DNA from: Hyphomicrobiales bacterium | GTDB lineage: Bacteria > Pseudomonadota > Alphaproteobacteria > Rhizobiales > Rhizobiaceae | Reading direction: 5' to 3' | DNA length: 44,997 nucleotides | Assembly (NCBI GenBank): GCA_900469445.1 | Contig: UBXM01000034.1 | Span: forward strand, 11,531 to 56,527 | Shown: in pieces, positions 36,093-44,932 of the stretch | How the letters are laid out: each line of letters opens with the position of its first letter | Numbering within the stretch: the first letter of the stretch is position 1 | Translations under genes and position numbers: made by a program | The notes under the pieces: generated by a model | The model's database searches: none | The model's input: only the letters and a program-made list of their open reading frames with translations | What the model was told of the DNA's origin: nothing

Positions 36093-37145
36093 CTAACTTT
36101 CTTCACCGATCTTGAGAAACTGCACCAGCCGCGCCTCGTTCATCCGCAATCCACGTTGTGGCTTGGAAGCCTTGCCGCTCTCCATGATCCGGCGAAGCGG
36201 CGTATCATCCTCTGCAAGTTCCAGAATACTGGGATGGATATAGCTAGACCGGCAGACCGCCGGCGTGTTCTGCAGCACATCCGAAGCAGCTTTGGTCAGC
36301 GCTTTTATCTTCGGTCTCTTGCCCTCTTCCTCCACGATCGTCCATGCCGTCATGAAAGCCGCTAGGCTGCCGCCCCAGGTGCGGAATGTCTTGGCGGATA
36401 CGGGAAAACCGGCTGCCTTGGCGAGATAGGCGTTGAGCCGTCCGGAATCGACCGGCCGGGCCGCGCCATGTTCATCGGGAAATGAAAACAGCTGGCGGCC
36501 GGGAAGATCGGCGATCTCTTCCAGAATGCGCTGCAGGCGTGGATGTTTGAGCGTGTGCTGTACCCGCTTGCCGCCCTTGGCGGTAAATTTCAACAGCACC
36601 CCGTCGCCGGACAAGACCATGTGACGCTTCAGAAGCGTCGTTGCGCCATAGGTCCGGTTTTCCTTCGCATAAGCGCGATTGCCGACCCGCAGATGCGTGA
36701 CATCCATCAGCGCCACAAGCGCTGCAAGCACGCAGTCCGACTGGTCGAGCCCGAGCGCCAGATCCCGCTTCACCTTGCGCCGGATGCGCGGCAATGCCTG
36801 GCCGAAACGCAAGAGCTGGTCGAACTTCTGTTCGCTGCGAAAACTCTGCCATTCGGTGTGGTAGCGATATTGCTTGCGCCCCCGCGCATCATAACCCGTC
36901 GCCTGAAGATGGCCGCGCGCATCCATGCAGATCCAGACGTTCTCATAGGCGGGAGGAAGTCCTAGCGCGGCGATGCGCAGACGATCCGTTTCGCTGGAAA
37001 GCAGCGCGCCATCCGGCAACTTGTAGGAAAATCCCTTGCCGCGCCTCAGCCGCCGGATACCCGGCTCCATATCGTTGACATAGGTAAGGCCGATGGTTTC
37101 GAGAGAAACCGCATCGATTTCGATGGTTTTGAGCGACAGGTCCAT
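36093..37145 (-). CDS. DNA topoisomerase IB (poxvirus/bacterial type)
   Basis: About 350 residues; relaxes supercoils through a 3'-phosphotyrosine intermediate. Family landmarks: the N-terminal DNA-cap region around YNVWICMD-like YENVWICMDARGHLQATGYDARGRKQYRYH, then MDVTHLRVGNRAYAKENRTYGATTLLKRH (catalytic Arg), the KGGKRVQH lysine motif, and KTFRTWGGSLAAF. The probable active-site Tyr is in CRSSYIHPSIL near the C-terminus. ATG at 37145 lies only 10 nt after the -10 of an EcfG-type promoter, so a leaderless message is possible. Convergent with the repeat-bearing gap and 61 nt after the HWE kinase. Confidence 0.92.
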   Translation of the reverse strand: MDLSLKTIEIDAVSLETIGLTYVNDMEPGIRRLRRGKGFSYKLPDGALLSSETDRLRIAALGLPPAYENVWICMDARGHLQATGYDARGRKQYRYHTEWQSFRSEQKFDQLLRFGQALPRIRRKVKRDLALGLDQSDCVLAALVALMDVTHLRVGNRAYAKENRTYGATTLLKRHMVLSGDGVLLKFTAKGGKRVQHTLKHPRLQRILEEIADLPGRQLFSFPDEHGAARPVDSGRLNAYLAKAAGFPVSAKTFRTWGGSLAAFMTAWTIVEEEGKRPKIKALTKAASDVLQNTPAVCRSSYIHPSILELAEDDTPLRRIMESGKASKPQRGLRMNEARLVQFLKIGEES

Positions 37146-37154
37146 GAGCCCTAG

Positions 37155-37179
37155 AACGGCGCGCATTGCGCTTCGTTCC
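37155..37179 (-). promoter_or_regulatory. EcfG-type promoter of topoisomerase IB
   Basis: Minus strand GGAAC (37179-37175), 16 nt, CGTT (37158-37155). A perfect match in the short gap between kinase and topoisomerase. Confidence 0.72.
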
Positions 37180-37206
37180 TGCGCCGCCCGATCAAATCAC
37201 CACCAG

Positions 37207-38904
37207 CTACATCGCCAGGCTGCGGCGCTCGTCACTCGCCTCGTCACGCTCCAGATTGGCACGGGGCGCGACAAGCCGCCAGACCAGCCCTTCGGGGCGG
37301 AATTCGACATCCACCTGTCCGCCGAAGGCCGCCACCGCATGACGCTGGATGATCGTCGTCCCGAACCCCCTGCGGGACGGCTCCGTCACCAGCGGCCCGC
37401 CGCTTTCCTCCCAGACGAGCGTGATCCTCGGCGCGCCGTCCTCGCCGGGTTCGATATCGTCCCAGCGGATCCGCACGCGCCCATGCGCCACCGAAAGCGC
37501 GCCGTATTTCACAGAATTGGTCGCCAGTTCGTGCAGCACGAGGCCAAGATTCTGCACCGCCTCGGCCTTGAGCATGAAATCTTCGCCCGTCACCAGAAGC
37601 CGGTCTCCAGCCTCGAAGGTCGACATGTGGATTTCGATCACGCGTCTCAGGCGCACACCGGCCCATTGTTCCTTGGCAAGCGCCTCGATCGATTTTCCCA
37701 GCCCCTGAAGGCGGGTGCTGATCGCCTTTTGAAATTCGGGCATGGTCGTATCCTGACGACCGAGCTGCCGCATCATCGCCTGAACCAGTGTCAGGATATT
37801 CTTCGTCCGATGCACCAGCTCATGCAGGATGAGGTGAATGCGATCTTCGGCCTCGCTTCGATCGAAGGATGCGTTGGAAAGTGCCATCGCCACCTGGTTC
37901 GCCTCGATGATGCGTGTTTCGACTGGAGATACGATCTCGCCCTTGCCGATCCTGTCGGCCATATCGGCGATCTGCCGGATCGGCGTGCGAAGCTGGCGGG
38001 CAATCGTGTAGGCAAACAGGATCGCCAGCGTCAGGAAGATCACGCCGCCCGCGACCAGCTGCTTGAACGTGGTGATGATGCCTTCCTGCGCAGACGCGAT
38101 CGGCCCCCACACGACGGCTTTCCATGTCCAGCCGGTGATCTGGGCATAACCGTACATCTGCTTTTCGGAACCTTCGACATCTTCGATCGTGCCCTTGAAC
38201 CCGGTCATGAGACGCAAGGTCTCAGCGTCGAAAGCCTGGCCGGAAGGAATTTTTTCCGCGCCACCCGACGCCACGACCTGCCCTTGCCCGTCAATGACCG
38301 CCGCCGACCAGCCGGCAGGAAGCCCTTCGACGGATACCAGTTTCTCCATATCCTCGGCGTTCTGCGTCATGATGATCGCGGACCCGGAATGGGAAAGCTC
38401 GTCCGGCAGCGGCATGGCGACGTTGAACACCCACTTGCCGCTGGTCTTGCCGAAAAACGTGCTGGAAACTTCGGTAATGCCGGATTTCAGCACCGATTCA
38501 AGCGCCGGCATGTTCGATGTCTTGCCAAGCGTTTCGCCAAACGGAGAGCGGGTGTTCAGCCGCTGTTGACCGTCCTTGTCGACGACGATGACATAGAGCG
38601 AATTGGACCGCAGGCTGCGCTGCGTCCTGTCATGGAAGGCTCTGAGATCACCGGCCTCGATCTCCGGCGAGGTGATCAGCAGGCGAAGCGTCGTCGCCAT
38701 GTCCTGCAATTCGCGATCGACCGACCGCGCAATCAGCTGCGCATCCTCGGCCGTTTCGTTGGCAAGCCCCTCGCGCTCTTGGCCTTCCAGCTGCAGGACG
38801 AGGAAACCGACAAAGGCAAGCAATGGCAAGGCGACGACAATTACCAGCGCCATCAGGTAGGCGCCGATCGAAGCTGTGGGAAAAAGACGCGAAAACCTAA
38901 ACAT
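37207..38904 (-). CDS. membrane HWE-family sensor histidine kinase
   Basis: 565 residues. Transmembrane helix 1 at about 16-38, a periplasmic double-CACHE-like sensor (about 45-270) and helix 2 (QLVAGGVIFLTLAILFAYTIA) precede a HAMP-like linker. The dimerisation region carries the phosphorylated histidine H365 in ELVHRTKNILTLVQ. The HWE features are the N-box VLHELATNSVKYGALS and the WEESGGP tryptophan-glutamate. HWE/HisKA2 kinases often feed PhyR in the general stress response, so a link to the neighbouring island is plausible but not shown. No receiver protein is adjacent. Confidence 0.9.
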   Translation of the reverse strand: MFRFSRLFPTASIGAYLMALVIVVALPLLAFVGFLVLQLEGQEREGLANETAEDAQLIARSVDRELQDMATTLRLLITSPEIEAGDLRAFHDRTQRSLRSNSLYVIVVDKDGQQRLNTRSPFGETLGKTSNMPALESVLKSGITEVSSTFFGKTSGKWVFNVAMPLPDELSHSGSAIIMTQNAEDMEKLVSVEGLPAGWSAAVIDGQGQVVASGGAEKIPSGQAFDAETLRLMTGFKGTIEDVEGSEKQMYGYAQITGWTWKAVVWGPIASAQEGIITTFKQLVAGGVIFLTLAILFAYTIARQLRTPIRQIADMADRIGKGEIVSPVETRIIEANQVAMALSNASFDRSEAEDRIHLILHELVHRTKNILTLVQAMMRQLGRQDTTMPEFQKAISTRLQGLGKSIEALAKEQWAGVRLRRVIEIHMSTFEAGDRLLVTGEDFMLKAEAVQNLGLVLHELATNSVKYGALSVAHGRVRIRWDDIEPGEDGAPRITLVWEESGGPLVTEPSRRGFGTTIIQRHAVAAFGGQVDVEFRPEGLVWRLVAPRANLERDEASDERRSLAM

Positions 38905-39125
38905 TCCGCTATCTTAACCCAATAACATAGCGTCAGGCAGAAACTGCCCGCTGATACCGATCATCAGTTCGTCCCGCCCTGAGCTAATACATCTTAGCAG
39001 GAGGGTTCTAACCGCTTTTGCCGATAACGCCAAGAATTGTTTGGCACAATCCGAACCACTGATGAATGGCAGTATTGCGAAACCGTGTCTGACCCGTATC
39101 GTTATGGCACAGGCCGCATTGCCGC

Positions 39126-40226
39126 CTAATCGATCAGCTTACCTGTTTCAGGGTCGAAGACCACCGCCTTGTCGAGATTGAAGACGAAACGGAAGGTCTG
39201 GCCGGGCTCAACCATGGTTTCAGCGCGGGCACGGCCGGTAAACGTCGTACCGTCGAGTTTTCCGGTAACGAACGTGTCAGATCCCGTCGGTTCGACGATC
39301 GTGACCTCCGCATCGATCCGGGCGCTGGCCGCAGCATTCGCATCCGCCGAGCCTTCGTCGGAGATCGCTTCCGGACGCAGGCCGAGGATGACCTGCTTGC
39401 CTTCGGGGATGGCCGAAGTGACCGATGGCGGAACCCTGACCGTGACGCCCTGCCCGCCCGTGCCGAACAGTGCGATACCGCCGGCAACCGCCTTGCCCTT
39501 CAGCATGTTCATTGCCGGCGAGCCCATGAAATCGGCAACGAAAAGATTGGCCGGGCGATTGTAGATTTCCGCAGGCGTGCCAACCTGCTGGACGATGCCC
39601 TCCTTCAACACAACGATCTTGGTGGCGAGCGTCATCGCCTCGATCTGGTCATGGGTGACATAGACGATCGTGGCATGGGTATTCTGGTGCAGCGCCTTGA
39701 TTTCGGCACGTACCTCGACACGCAGCTTGGCATCGAGATTGGAGAGCGGCTCGTCGAACAGGAAGACGCGCGGCTTCCTGACCAATGCACGGCCCATGGC
39801 GACACGCTGGCGCTGGCCGCCGGAAAGCTGGCTCGGGCGGCGCGTCAGGAGATGTTCGATCTGCAGGGTCTTTGCCACCTGGGCGACAGCCTTGGCGCGC
39901 TCGGCCTTGTCGACGCCGCGCATTTCCAGCGCAAAGGCGATGTTCTCTTCCACCGTCATGTTCGGATAAAGCGCATAGGACTGGAAGACCATGGCGATAT
40001 CGCGCTTCGACGGATGCAGGTCGGTGACCACCTGACCATCGATGACGATGTCACCCGAGGATGGCGGCAGAAGACCGGCGATCGCGTTGAGAAGCGTGGA
40101 CTTGCCGCAGCCGGACGGGCCGACCAGCACGAGAAAGCCGCCCTTTTCCAGCTCGATATCGATGCCCTTGAGGATCTCGACACTGCCGATCTTCTTGCGG
40201 ATTTGTTTAATCTGGAGAAAGCTCAT
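39126..40226 (-). CDS. sugar ABC transporter ATP-binding protein (UgpC/MalK type)
   Basis: A 366-residue ATPase of a CUT1 importer. Walker A is GPSGCGKST at 36-44, the signature is LSGGQRQR, Walker B is VFLFDEPLSNLDAK, and H-loop YVTHDQIEAMTLA follows. The C-terminal MalK-type regulatory OB domains begin with FVADFMGSPAMNMLKG. It is last in the transporter operon, 5 nt after the second permease. The 220 bases upstream of the kinase side (38905-39125) show no gene or clear terminator. Confidence 0.94.
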   Translation of the reverse strand: MSFLQIKQIRKKIGSVEILKGIDIELEKGGFLVLVGPSGCGKSTLLNAIAGLLPPSSGDIVIDGQVVTDLHPSKRDIAMVFQSYALYPNMTVEENIAFALEMRGVDKAERAKAVAQVAKTLQIEHLLTRRPSQLSGGQRQRVAMGRALVRKPRVFLFDEPLSNLDAKLRVEVRAEIKALHQNTHATIVYVTHDQIEAMTLATKIVVLKEGIVQQVGTPAEIYNRPANLFVADFMGSPAMNMLKGKAVAGGIALFGTGGQGVTVRVPPSVTSAIPEGKQVILGLRPEAISDEGSADANAAASARIDAEVTIVEPTGSDTFVTGKLDGTTFTGRARAETMVEPGQTFRFVFNLDKAVVFDPETGKLID

Positions 40227-40231
40227 TGCGG

Positions 40232-41113
40232 TTATCCCTTGACTGCGCCGGCCATCAGGCCGCGCACGAAATAGCGTCCGGCGACGACATAAACGATGAG
40301 TGTCGGCAGCGCGGCAAAGGCGGCCGCCGCCATATCGACATTGTATTCTTTCACGCCGGTGGACGACGAAACGAGGTTGTTGAGCGCCACCGTCATCGGC
40401 GAGGCTTCGCCGGACGAGAAGGAGACGCCAAACAGAAAGTCGTTCCAGATATTGGTGAACTGGTAGATGACGGTGACGACGATGATCGGCCCCGAGCTTG
40501 GCAGCAGGATGCGCCAGAAGATCTTGAAGAAACCGGCACCATCGATCATCGCGGCCTTCACCAGCTCATCCGGGAACGCTTCGTAATAATTACGGAAGAA
40601 CAGCGTGGTGAAGCCGAGACCATAGATGACATGCACCATGACGAGGCCGGTGGTCGAATTCGACAGGCCCATCAGGCCCAAGAGCCGCGCCATCGGGATC
40701 AGCACCGCCTGGAACGGGATGAAGCAGGCAAACAGCATCATGCCGAAAACGATCTTGTGGCCCGGAAACCGCCACTTGGTCAGCACATAACCGTTGAGCG
40801 CCCCGAGCAAAGTCGAGATGATGACGGCGGGCACCACCATCTTGATCGAGTTCCAGAAATACCCCTTGATGCCGACGCAGGAGACGCCGATGCAGGCCTC
40901 ACCCCAGGCTTTCAACCAGGCCGCGATCGACGGATCGGTCGGCAGCGCCAGCATGTCGCCGCCGCGAATCTCATCCAGTGATTTGAACGATGTCGACAAC
41001 ATAACATAGAGCGGCAGCAGATAGACCACCGCAAGGATGATCAGCGCGCCATAGATGAAATAACGGGTGAAGCGCGCCGAGCCGGCGCTCACGGTTTCGG
41101 GCGAAGCGCTCAT
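40232..41113 (-). CDS. sugar ABC transporter permease (MalG-type)
   Basis: 293 residues with six transmembrane helices, the inner one of two CUT1 permeases. The EAA loop is visible in YEAFPDELVKAAMIDGAGFFKIFWRILLP. ATG at 41113 overlaps the first permease stop as ATGA. A longer upstream frame runs through the other permease out of phase and was discarded. Confidence 0.93.
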   Translation of the reverse strand: MSASPETVSAGSARFTRYFIYGALIILAVVYLLPLYVMLSTSFKSLDEIRGGDMLALPTDPSIAAWLKAWGEACIGVSCVGIKGYFWNSIKMVVPAVIISTLLGALNGYVLTKWRFPGHKIVFGMMLFACFIPFQAVLIPMARLLGLMGLSNSTTGLVMVHVIYGLGFTTLFFRNYYEAFPDELVKAAMIDGAGFFKIFWRILLPSSGPIIVVTVIYQFTNIWNDFLFGVSFSSGEASPMTVALNNLVSSSTGVKEYNVDMAAAAFAALPTLIVYVVAGRYFVRGLMAGAVKG

Positions 41114-42036
41114 TGTTTCTTCTCCCGCAGTTCCGAATAGAGATAGGGCACGATGATCGCGGTAATGCCCATCAGCATCATCACGGCGCTGGCCGAACCG
41201 ACATTCATCTGGTTGCGGTTGAACGTGTAGGAATACATGAAGGTGGACGGCAGCTCCGTCGCATTGCCCGGTCCGCCGCCGGTCAGCGCGATCACAAGGT
41301 CGTAGGACTTGATCGCCATATGCGCGAGCACGATGAAGGCCGAGAGGAATACCGGCCGCAGCAGCGGAATGATGATGCGGCGGTAGATATTGACCGTCGA
41401 GGCCCCGTCGATCTGCGCCGCCTTGATGATCTCGCCGTCGATGCCGCGAAGGCCGGCCAAAAACATCGCCATGATGAAGCCCGACGCCTGCCAGACCCCG
41501 GCGATGACGACGGTGTAGATCGCCATGTTCGGGTTTACCAGCCAGTCGAAGGTAAAGCTCTCCCAGCCGAGATTGCGCATCGTGTGTTCCAGCCCAAGGC
41601 CGGGATTGAGGAACCATTTCCACGCCGTACCGGTAACGACGAAGGAGAGCGCCATCGGATAGAGAAAGATCGGCCGAAGAACACCTTCGGCGCGGATCCG
41701 CTGGTCCATCAGGATGGCGATGAACAGCCCGATCGCGGTGCAGAGCGCGATGTAGAGAATGCCGAAAATGGCAAGGTTCTGCATCGCCACATACCAGTTG
41801 GGCTGCGACCAGAGCCGGAAATAGGCATCGAACCCGCCCCATTTATAGACCGGCAGGATGCGCGATGTGGTGAAGGACAGCGTGATCGTCCAGAGGATGA
41901 AGCCGTAGACGAAAATCAGGATGACGGCGAAGGACGGCGCCAGAACAAGTTTCGGCAGGCCGTTGCGCAACGTGTCGGCGAAGGATTTTCGCGGCCGTTC
42001 CGGGGTAACCACCGGCATCGGTTCGATTGTCGTCAT
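41110..42036 (-). CDS. sugar ABC transporter permease (MalF-type)
   Basis: 308 residues, six transmembrane helices starting LVLAPSFAVILIFVYGFILWTITLS. The EAA loop reads LAGLRGIDGEIIKAAQIDGASTVNIYRRIIIP. ATG at 42036 follows GGAG; an in-frame start at 42099 would run into the repeat region and is less likely. Confidence 0.92.
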   Translation of the reverse strand: MTTIEPMPVVTPERPRKSFADTLRNGLPKLVLAPSFAVILIFVYGFILWTITLSFTTSRILPVYKWGGFDAYFRLWSQPNWYVAMQNLAIFGILYIALCTAIGLFIAILMDQRIRAEGVLRPIFLYPMALSFVVTGTAWKWFLNPGLGLEHTMRNLGWESFTFDWLVNPNMAIYTVVIAGVWQASGFIMAMFLAGLRGIDGEIIKAAQIDGASTVNIYRRIIIPLLRPVFLSAFIVLAHMAIKSYDLVIALTGGGPGNATELPSTFMYSYTFNRNQMNVGSASAVMMLMGITAIIVPYLYSELREKKQ

Positions 42037-42090
42037 GGGGGTCTCCGGTCGGGCGGGCTGTATCAAATGACCCAAAGCAGAGCGGCATGA

Positions 42091-42275
42091 TCCCCTCACT
42101 TGCGATTTCTAACACTTAGCCTTTGGCTAAGATGTTGAAATCGCTTTCTCTCCCACAAGGGGAGAGATAGGGGTGCCGCATCGCCGCGGGTTTACCTCTC
42201 CCCTTGTGGGAGAGGTTACAAAATCAAGATCTTAGCCCAAGGCTAAGTCTTAGATTTTGTTGGTGAGGGGGTAGC
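42091..42275. repeat. four-hairpin intergenic repeat, family C copy 2
   Basis: The same plan as 12533-12713: TGCGATTTCTAACA, hairpin CTTAGCCTTTGGCTAAG, GATGTTGAAATCGC, hairpin CTCTCCC-ACAA-GGGGAGAG, hairpin CCTCTCCCCTTGTGGGAGAGG, hairpin CTTAGCCCAAGGCTAAG, and AGATTTT. It lies inside the transporter operon between the binding-protein gene and the first permease gene, where it could slow decay of, or partly terminate, the transcript and favour the binding protein (inference). Confidence 0.8.
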
Positions 42276-42301
42276 GAGATTTCACTACCCCAACGACTTT
42301 A

Positions 42302-43555
42302 TCACTTCGCCGCAGCAACAGCTTCCGGCAGACGCTTCAGTGCGGCGTCGGTCGTCAGCTGGCCGTTGAGATGCTGGGTGATGACGTCGAGCATGGCTTC
42401 CTTGATGGCGGCCGGCTGAGCGTAACCGTGGGCCAGCGAGCCCATCAGCGTGCCCTTGGACGAGGCTTCGGCCAGATCCTTCATGCCCTTCTTGGCGCAA
42501 TCGTCGAATTCCGTATCCGGAATGTCGGTACGGGCCGGAACCGAACCCTTCACCTTGTTGAAGGCGATCTGGAAGGCCGGGTTTTCGACGGCGGATGCCA
42601 TCTTCATCTGCGCGTCGGCGGCATCGCCACCCACGTCGAACATCATGAACTGGTCGGCGTTGAAGAGAACCGAGCCCTGCGTGCCGGGGAAGCGGATGCA
42701 GACAAAATCCTTGCCTGGCTCCTTCTTGGCGCGCAGCCATTCGCCCTTCGACCAGTCGCCCATTTCCTGCGCGCCGGCCTTGCCTTCAATCACCAGTGCC
42801 GTGGAAAGATTCCACTCGCGGCCGGAGAAGTTCGGGTCGAAATAGGTGCGCAGCTTCGACATGTCGTCGAAGACCTGCTTCATCGTATCGCTGGACAATG
42901 CTTCCGCGTCGGCTTCGAGCACGGCCTTCTTGTAGAAGTCCGGACCGCCGCGCGACAGAACCACGGCTTCCCAAAGCGTGCCGTCCTGCCACGGAACGCC
43001 ACCATGGGCGAGACCGATGATGCCCTGTTCCTTGAACTTGTCGAGCAGCGCAAACAGCTCGTCCATATTGGTCGGCTCCTTGGCGCCGGCCTTGTCGAGC
43101 GCGGCCTTGTTCAGCCACAGCCAATTGGTCGAGTGGATGTTGACCGGTGCGGCAACCCAGTGACCGTCATATTTGGAGAATTCCTGCAGAGCCGGCGGGA
43201 TGACCTTGTCCCAGCCTTCCTTGGCGGCCAGATCATCGAGGTTTGCAGCAACGCCCATCTCGGACCAGTCGCGCAGGTCGAAACCGAGCAGCTGGACAGC
43301 GGTCGGCGGATCGCCGGCGGTGACGCGGGCGCGAAGTGCGGTCATGGCGGCCGAACCGGCGCCACCGGCAACCGGCATGTCCTTCCAGGTGACGCCTTCC
43401 TTGGCGAGGTTTTCCTTAAGCACGTTAAGCGCTGCAGCTTCACCGCCCGAGGTCCACCAGTGCAGGACTTCGACTTCAGCGGCCTTGGCGGCACCGGCTG
43501 TCATCGCGATCAACGCGGCACCGGCGGCCAGTTTTGTAATGGCACGAATATTCAT
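42302..43555 (-). CDS. periplasmic sugar-binding protein of CUT1 ABC transporter
   Basis: 417 residues. Signal peptide MNIRAITKLAAGAALIAMTAGAAKA. The mature N-terminus EVEVLHWWTSGGEAAALNVLKE is typical of family 1 solute-binding proteins, and the sequence resembles glucose/mannose binders of the GtsA type; the sugar is not certain. ATG at 43555 follows GGAGGAG. It is the first gene of the operon, with the LacI operator 45 nt upstream. Confidence 0.92.
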   Translation of the reverse strand: MNIRAITKLAAGAALIAMTAGAAKAAEVEVLHWWTSGGEAAALNVLKENLAKEGVTWKDMPVAGGAGSAAMTALRARVTAGDPPTAVQLLGFDLRDWSEMGVAANLDDLAAKEGWDKVIPPALQEFSKYDGHWVAAPVNIHSTNWLWLNKAALDKAGAKEPTNMDELFALLDKFKEQGIIGLAHGGVPWQDGTLWEAVVLSRGGPDFYKKAVLEADAEALSSDTMKQVFDDMSKLRTYFDPNFSGREWNLSTALVIEGKAGAQEMGDWSKGEWLRAKKEPGKDFVCIRFPGTQGSVLFNADQFMMFDVGGDAADAQMKMASAVENPAFQIAFNKVKGSVPARTDIPDTEFDDCAKKGMKDLAEASSKGTLMGSLAHGYAQPAAIKEAMLDVITQHLNGQLTTDAALKRLPEAVAAAK

Positions 43556-43599
43556 TGATGATCTCCTCCAAATCCGGGCTCCTCTCCGGATAGGGGAAT

Positions 43600-43613
43600 T
43601 TATAACGTTATAA
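43600..43613. promoter_or_regulatory. LacI-family operator, perfect palindrome
   Basis: TTATAACGTTATAA, a 14-bp perfect palindrome with the central CG typical of LacI/GalR operators, 45 nt upstream of the binding-protein start. Confidence 0.8.
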
Positions 43614-43756
43614 CCCGAGCAGGTGTCAACCCACGAGTGAAGGTTTTCGAATTGCTCGCGATCAATTTTTTAAAGCATTGATCCCAATCGACAAATCTCG
43701 ATGTTCAGAAGAAAATTTCGCCGCTTTGAAGAAAATTCTGGAAATCGGTGCGGAAT

Positions 43757-43770
43757 TTGTAACGATATAT
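43757..43770. promoter_or_regulatory. second, degenerate LacI-type operator
   Basis: TTGTAACGATATAT matches the main operator at 11 of 14 positions, centred 157 nt away and 45 nt before the regulator start. Autoregulation or looping is possible. Confidence 0.45.
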
Positions 43771-43814
43771 ATGGAGGTTCCGGCGGCGATCAGCGGCCGG
43801 ATGGAGGATCAGAC

Positions 43815-44867
43815 ATGTCGCTGGACGATGCGGAAGACGGACGCCCACAGAATACGGCGGGGCCTTCGACTTCAAATCCCGGCTCCCACCGCAAGCCGAC
43901 GTTAAAAACGATTGCCGAATTGACCGGGCTTGCCGTCACCACGGTTTCGCGCGCGCTCGGCGACGATCCGTTGATCGCCCGGGAAACCCGCCAACGTGTT
44001 CAGGCAGCAGCGGCGCAAGTCGGCTACCTGCCCGATCGGGCGGCGCAGCGCCTGAGAACCGGCCGCACCAACGTCATCAGCCTGATCCTCGATCCCCATG
44101 AGGAAATTCTCGGTTACGGCACATCGATGATACGAGGGATGACGGCGACACTGCGCGGCACGCCCTATCACCTCGTCATCACCCCGCATTTTTCCGATAC
44201 GCCGCAGATCGATCCCGTCCGGCATATCGTGCACAACAGGATGGCTGACGGTATATTGTTCAGCCGCACCGAACCGTCCGACGAACGGGTGAAATTCCTG
44301 CTGGAAGCGGGTTTTCCTTTCGTCTGCCACGGCCGCACGGAACTCGCGACGCCGCATCCTTACGTCGATTACGACAATTACACCTTCACCTATCAGGCCG
44401 CAAAAAAGCTCATCGCCTCGGGCTGTCGGCGTCTGTTCATCATCCTGCCGCCCGAACGCTTCACCTTCCATCATCACATGCGCCATGGCTTCATGACGGC
44501 GGTGCGCGAGGAAGGTGTCGGTTTCGAAATCGCCGTCGACATCACCCTCGACAGCAAGGCGGATGCGGTTCGCGATCATGTCGCGGCAAGGCTGGCGGAG
44601 CCCGATCCTCCGGATGGCTTCATCTGCGGCGGCGAGGTCTCGGCCATGGCCGTGATGTCCGCGATCCACGATCTCGGGCTTACAATCGGGCAGGATGTCC
44701 GGCTGGTGGCCAAGCAGACATCAGGCCTCTTCGACCAGGTGCGGCCGCGGATCGAGACGATCTACGAGGATCTGTCGGAAGCCGGAAGGCTGATGGCGGG
44801 GTTGCTGTTGAAACGGATGGCCGGGGCGACGCCGGTGGATGAGTTGCAGGCGGTGCTGGAGGTTTGA
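43815..44867 (+). CDS. LacI-family transcriptional regulator
   Basis: 350 residues. After a short variable N-terminus the helix-turn-helix and hinge read TLKTIAELTGLAVTTVSRALGDDPLIARETRQRVQAAAAQVGYLPDRAAQRLRTGRT (about 30-86). A periplasmic-binding-like sugar domain follows (NVISLILDPHEEILGYGTSMI...). It is divergent from the sugar transporter and probably represses it until the sugar or a derivative binds. ATG at 43815 follows ATGGAGGATCAGAC. Confidence 0.93.
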   Translation: MSLDDAEDGRPQNTAGPSTSNPGSHRKPTLKTIAELTGLAVTTVSRALGDDPLIARETRQRVQAAAAQVGYLPDRAAQRLRTGRTNVISLILDPHEEILGYGTSMIRGMTATLRGTPYHLVITPHFSDTPQIDPVRHIVHNRMADGILFSRTEPSDERVKFLLEAGFPFVCHGRTELATPHPYVDYDNYTFTYQAAKKLIASGCRRLFIILPPERFTFHHHMRHGFMTAVREEGVGFEIAVDITLDSKADAVRDHVAARLAEPDPPDGFICGGEVSAMAVMSAIHDLGLTIGQDVRLVAKQTSGLFDQVRPRIETIYEDLSEAGRLMAGLLLKRMAGATPVDELQAVLEV

Positions 44868-44887
44868 GGCTCGCCTGCGCGCGGGAT

Positions 44888-44932
44888 TGCCCCCTCTGGT
44901 CTGCCGGCCATCTCCCCCACAAGGGGGGGAGA
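44888..44932. repeat. single arm of family B palindromic repeat
   Basis: CCCCCTCTGGTCTGCCGGCC followed by ATCTCCCCCACAAGGGGGGGAGA, nearly identical to the arms at 11150 and 11287. Its partner arm, if any, is beyond the window; the last 65 bases show nothing else. Confidence 0.7.
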
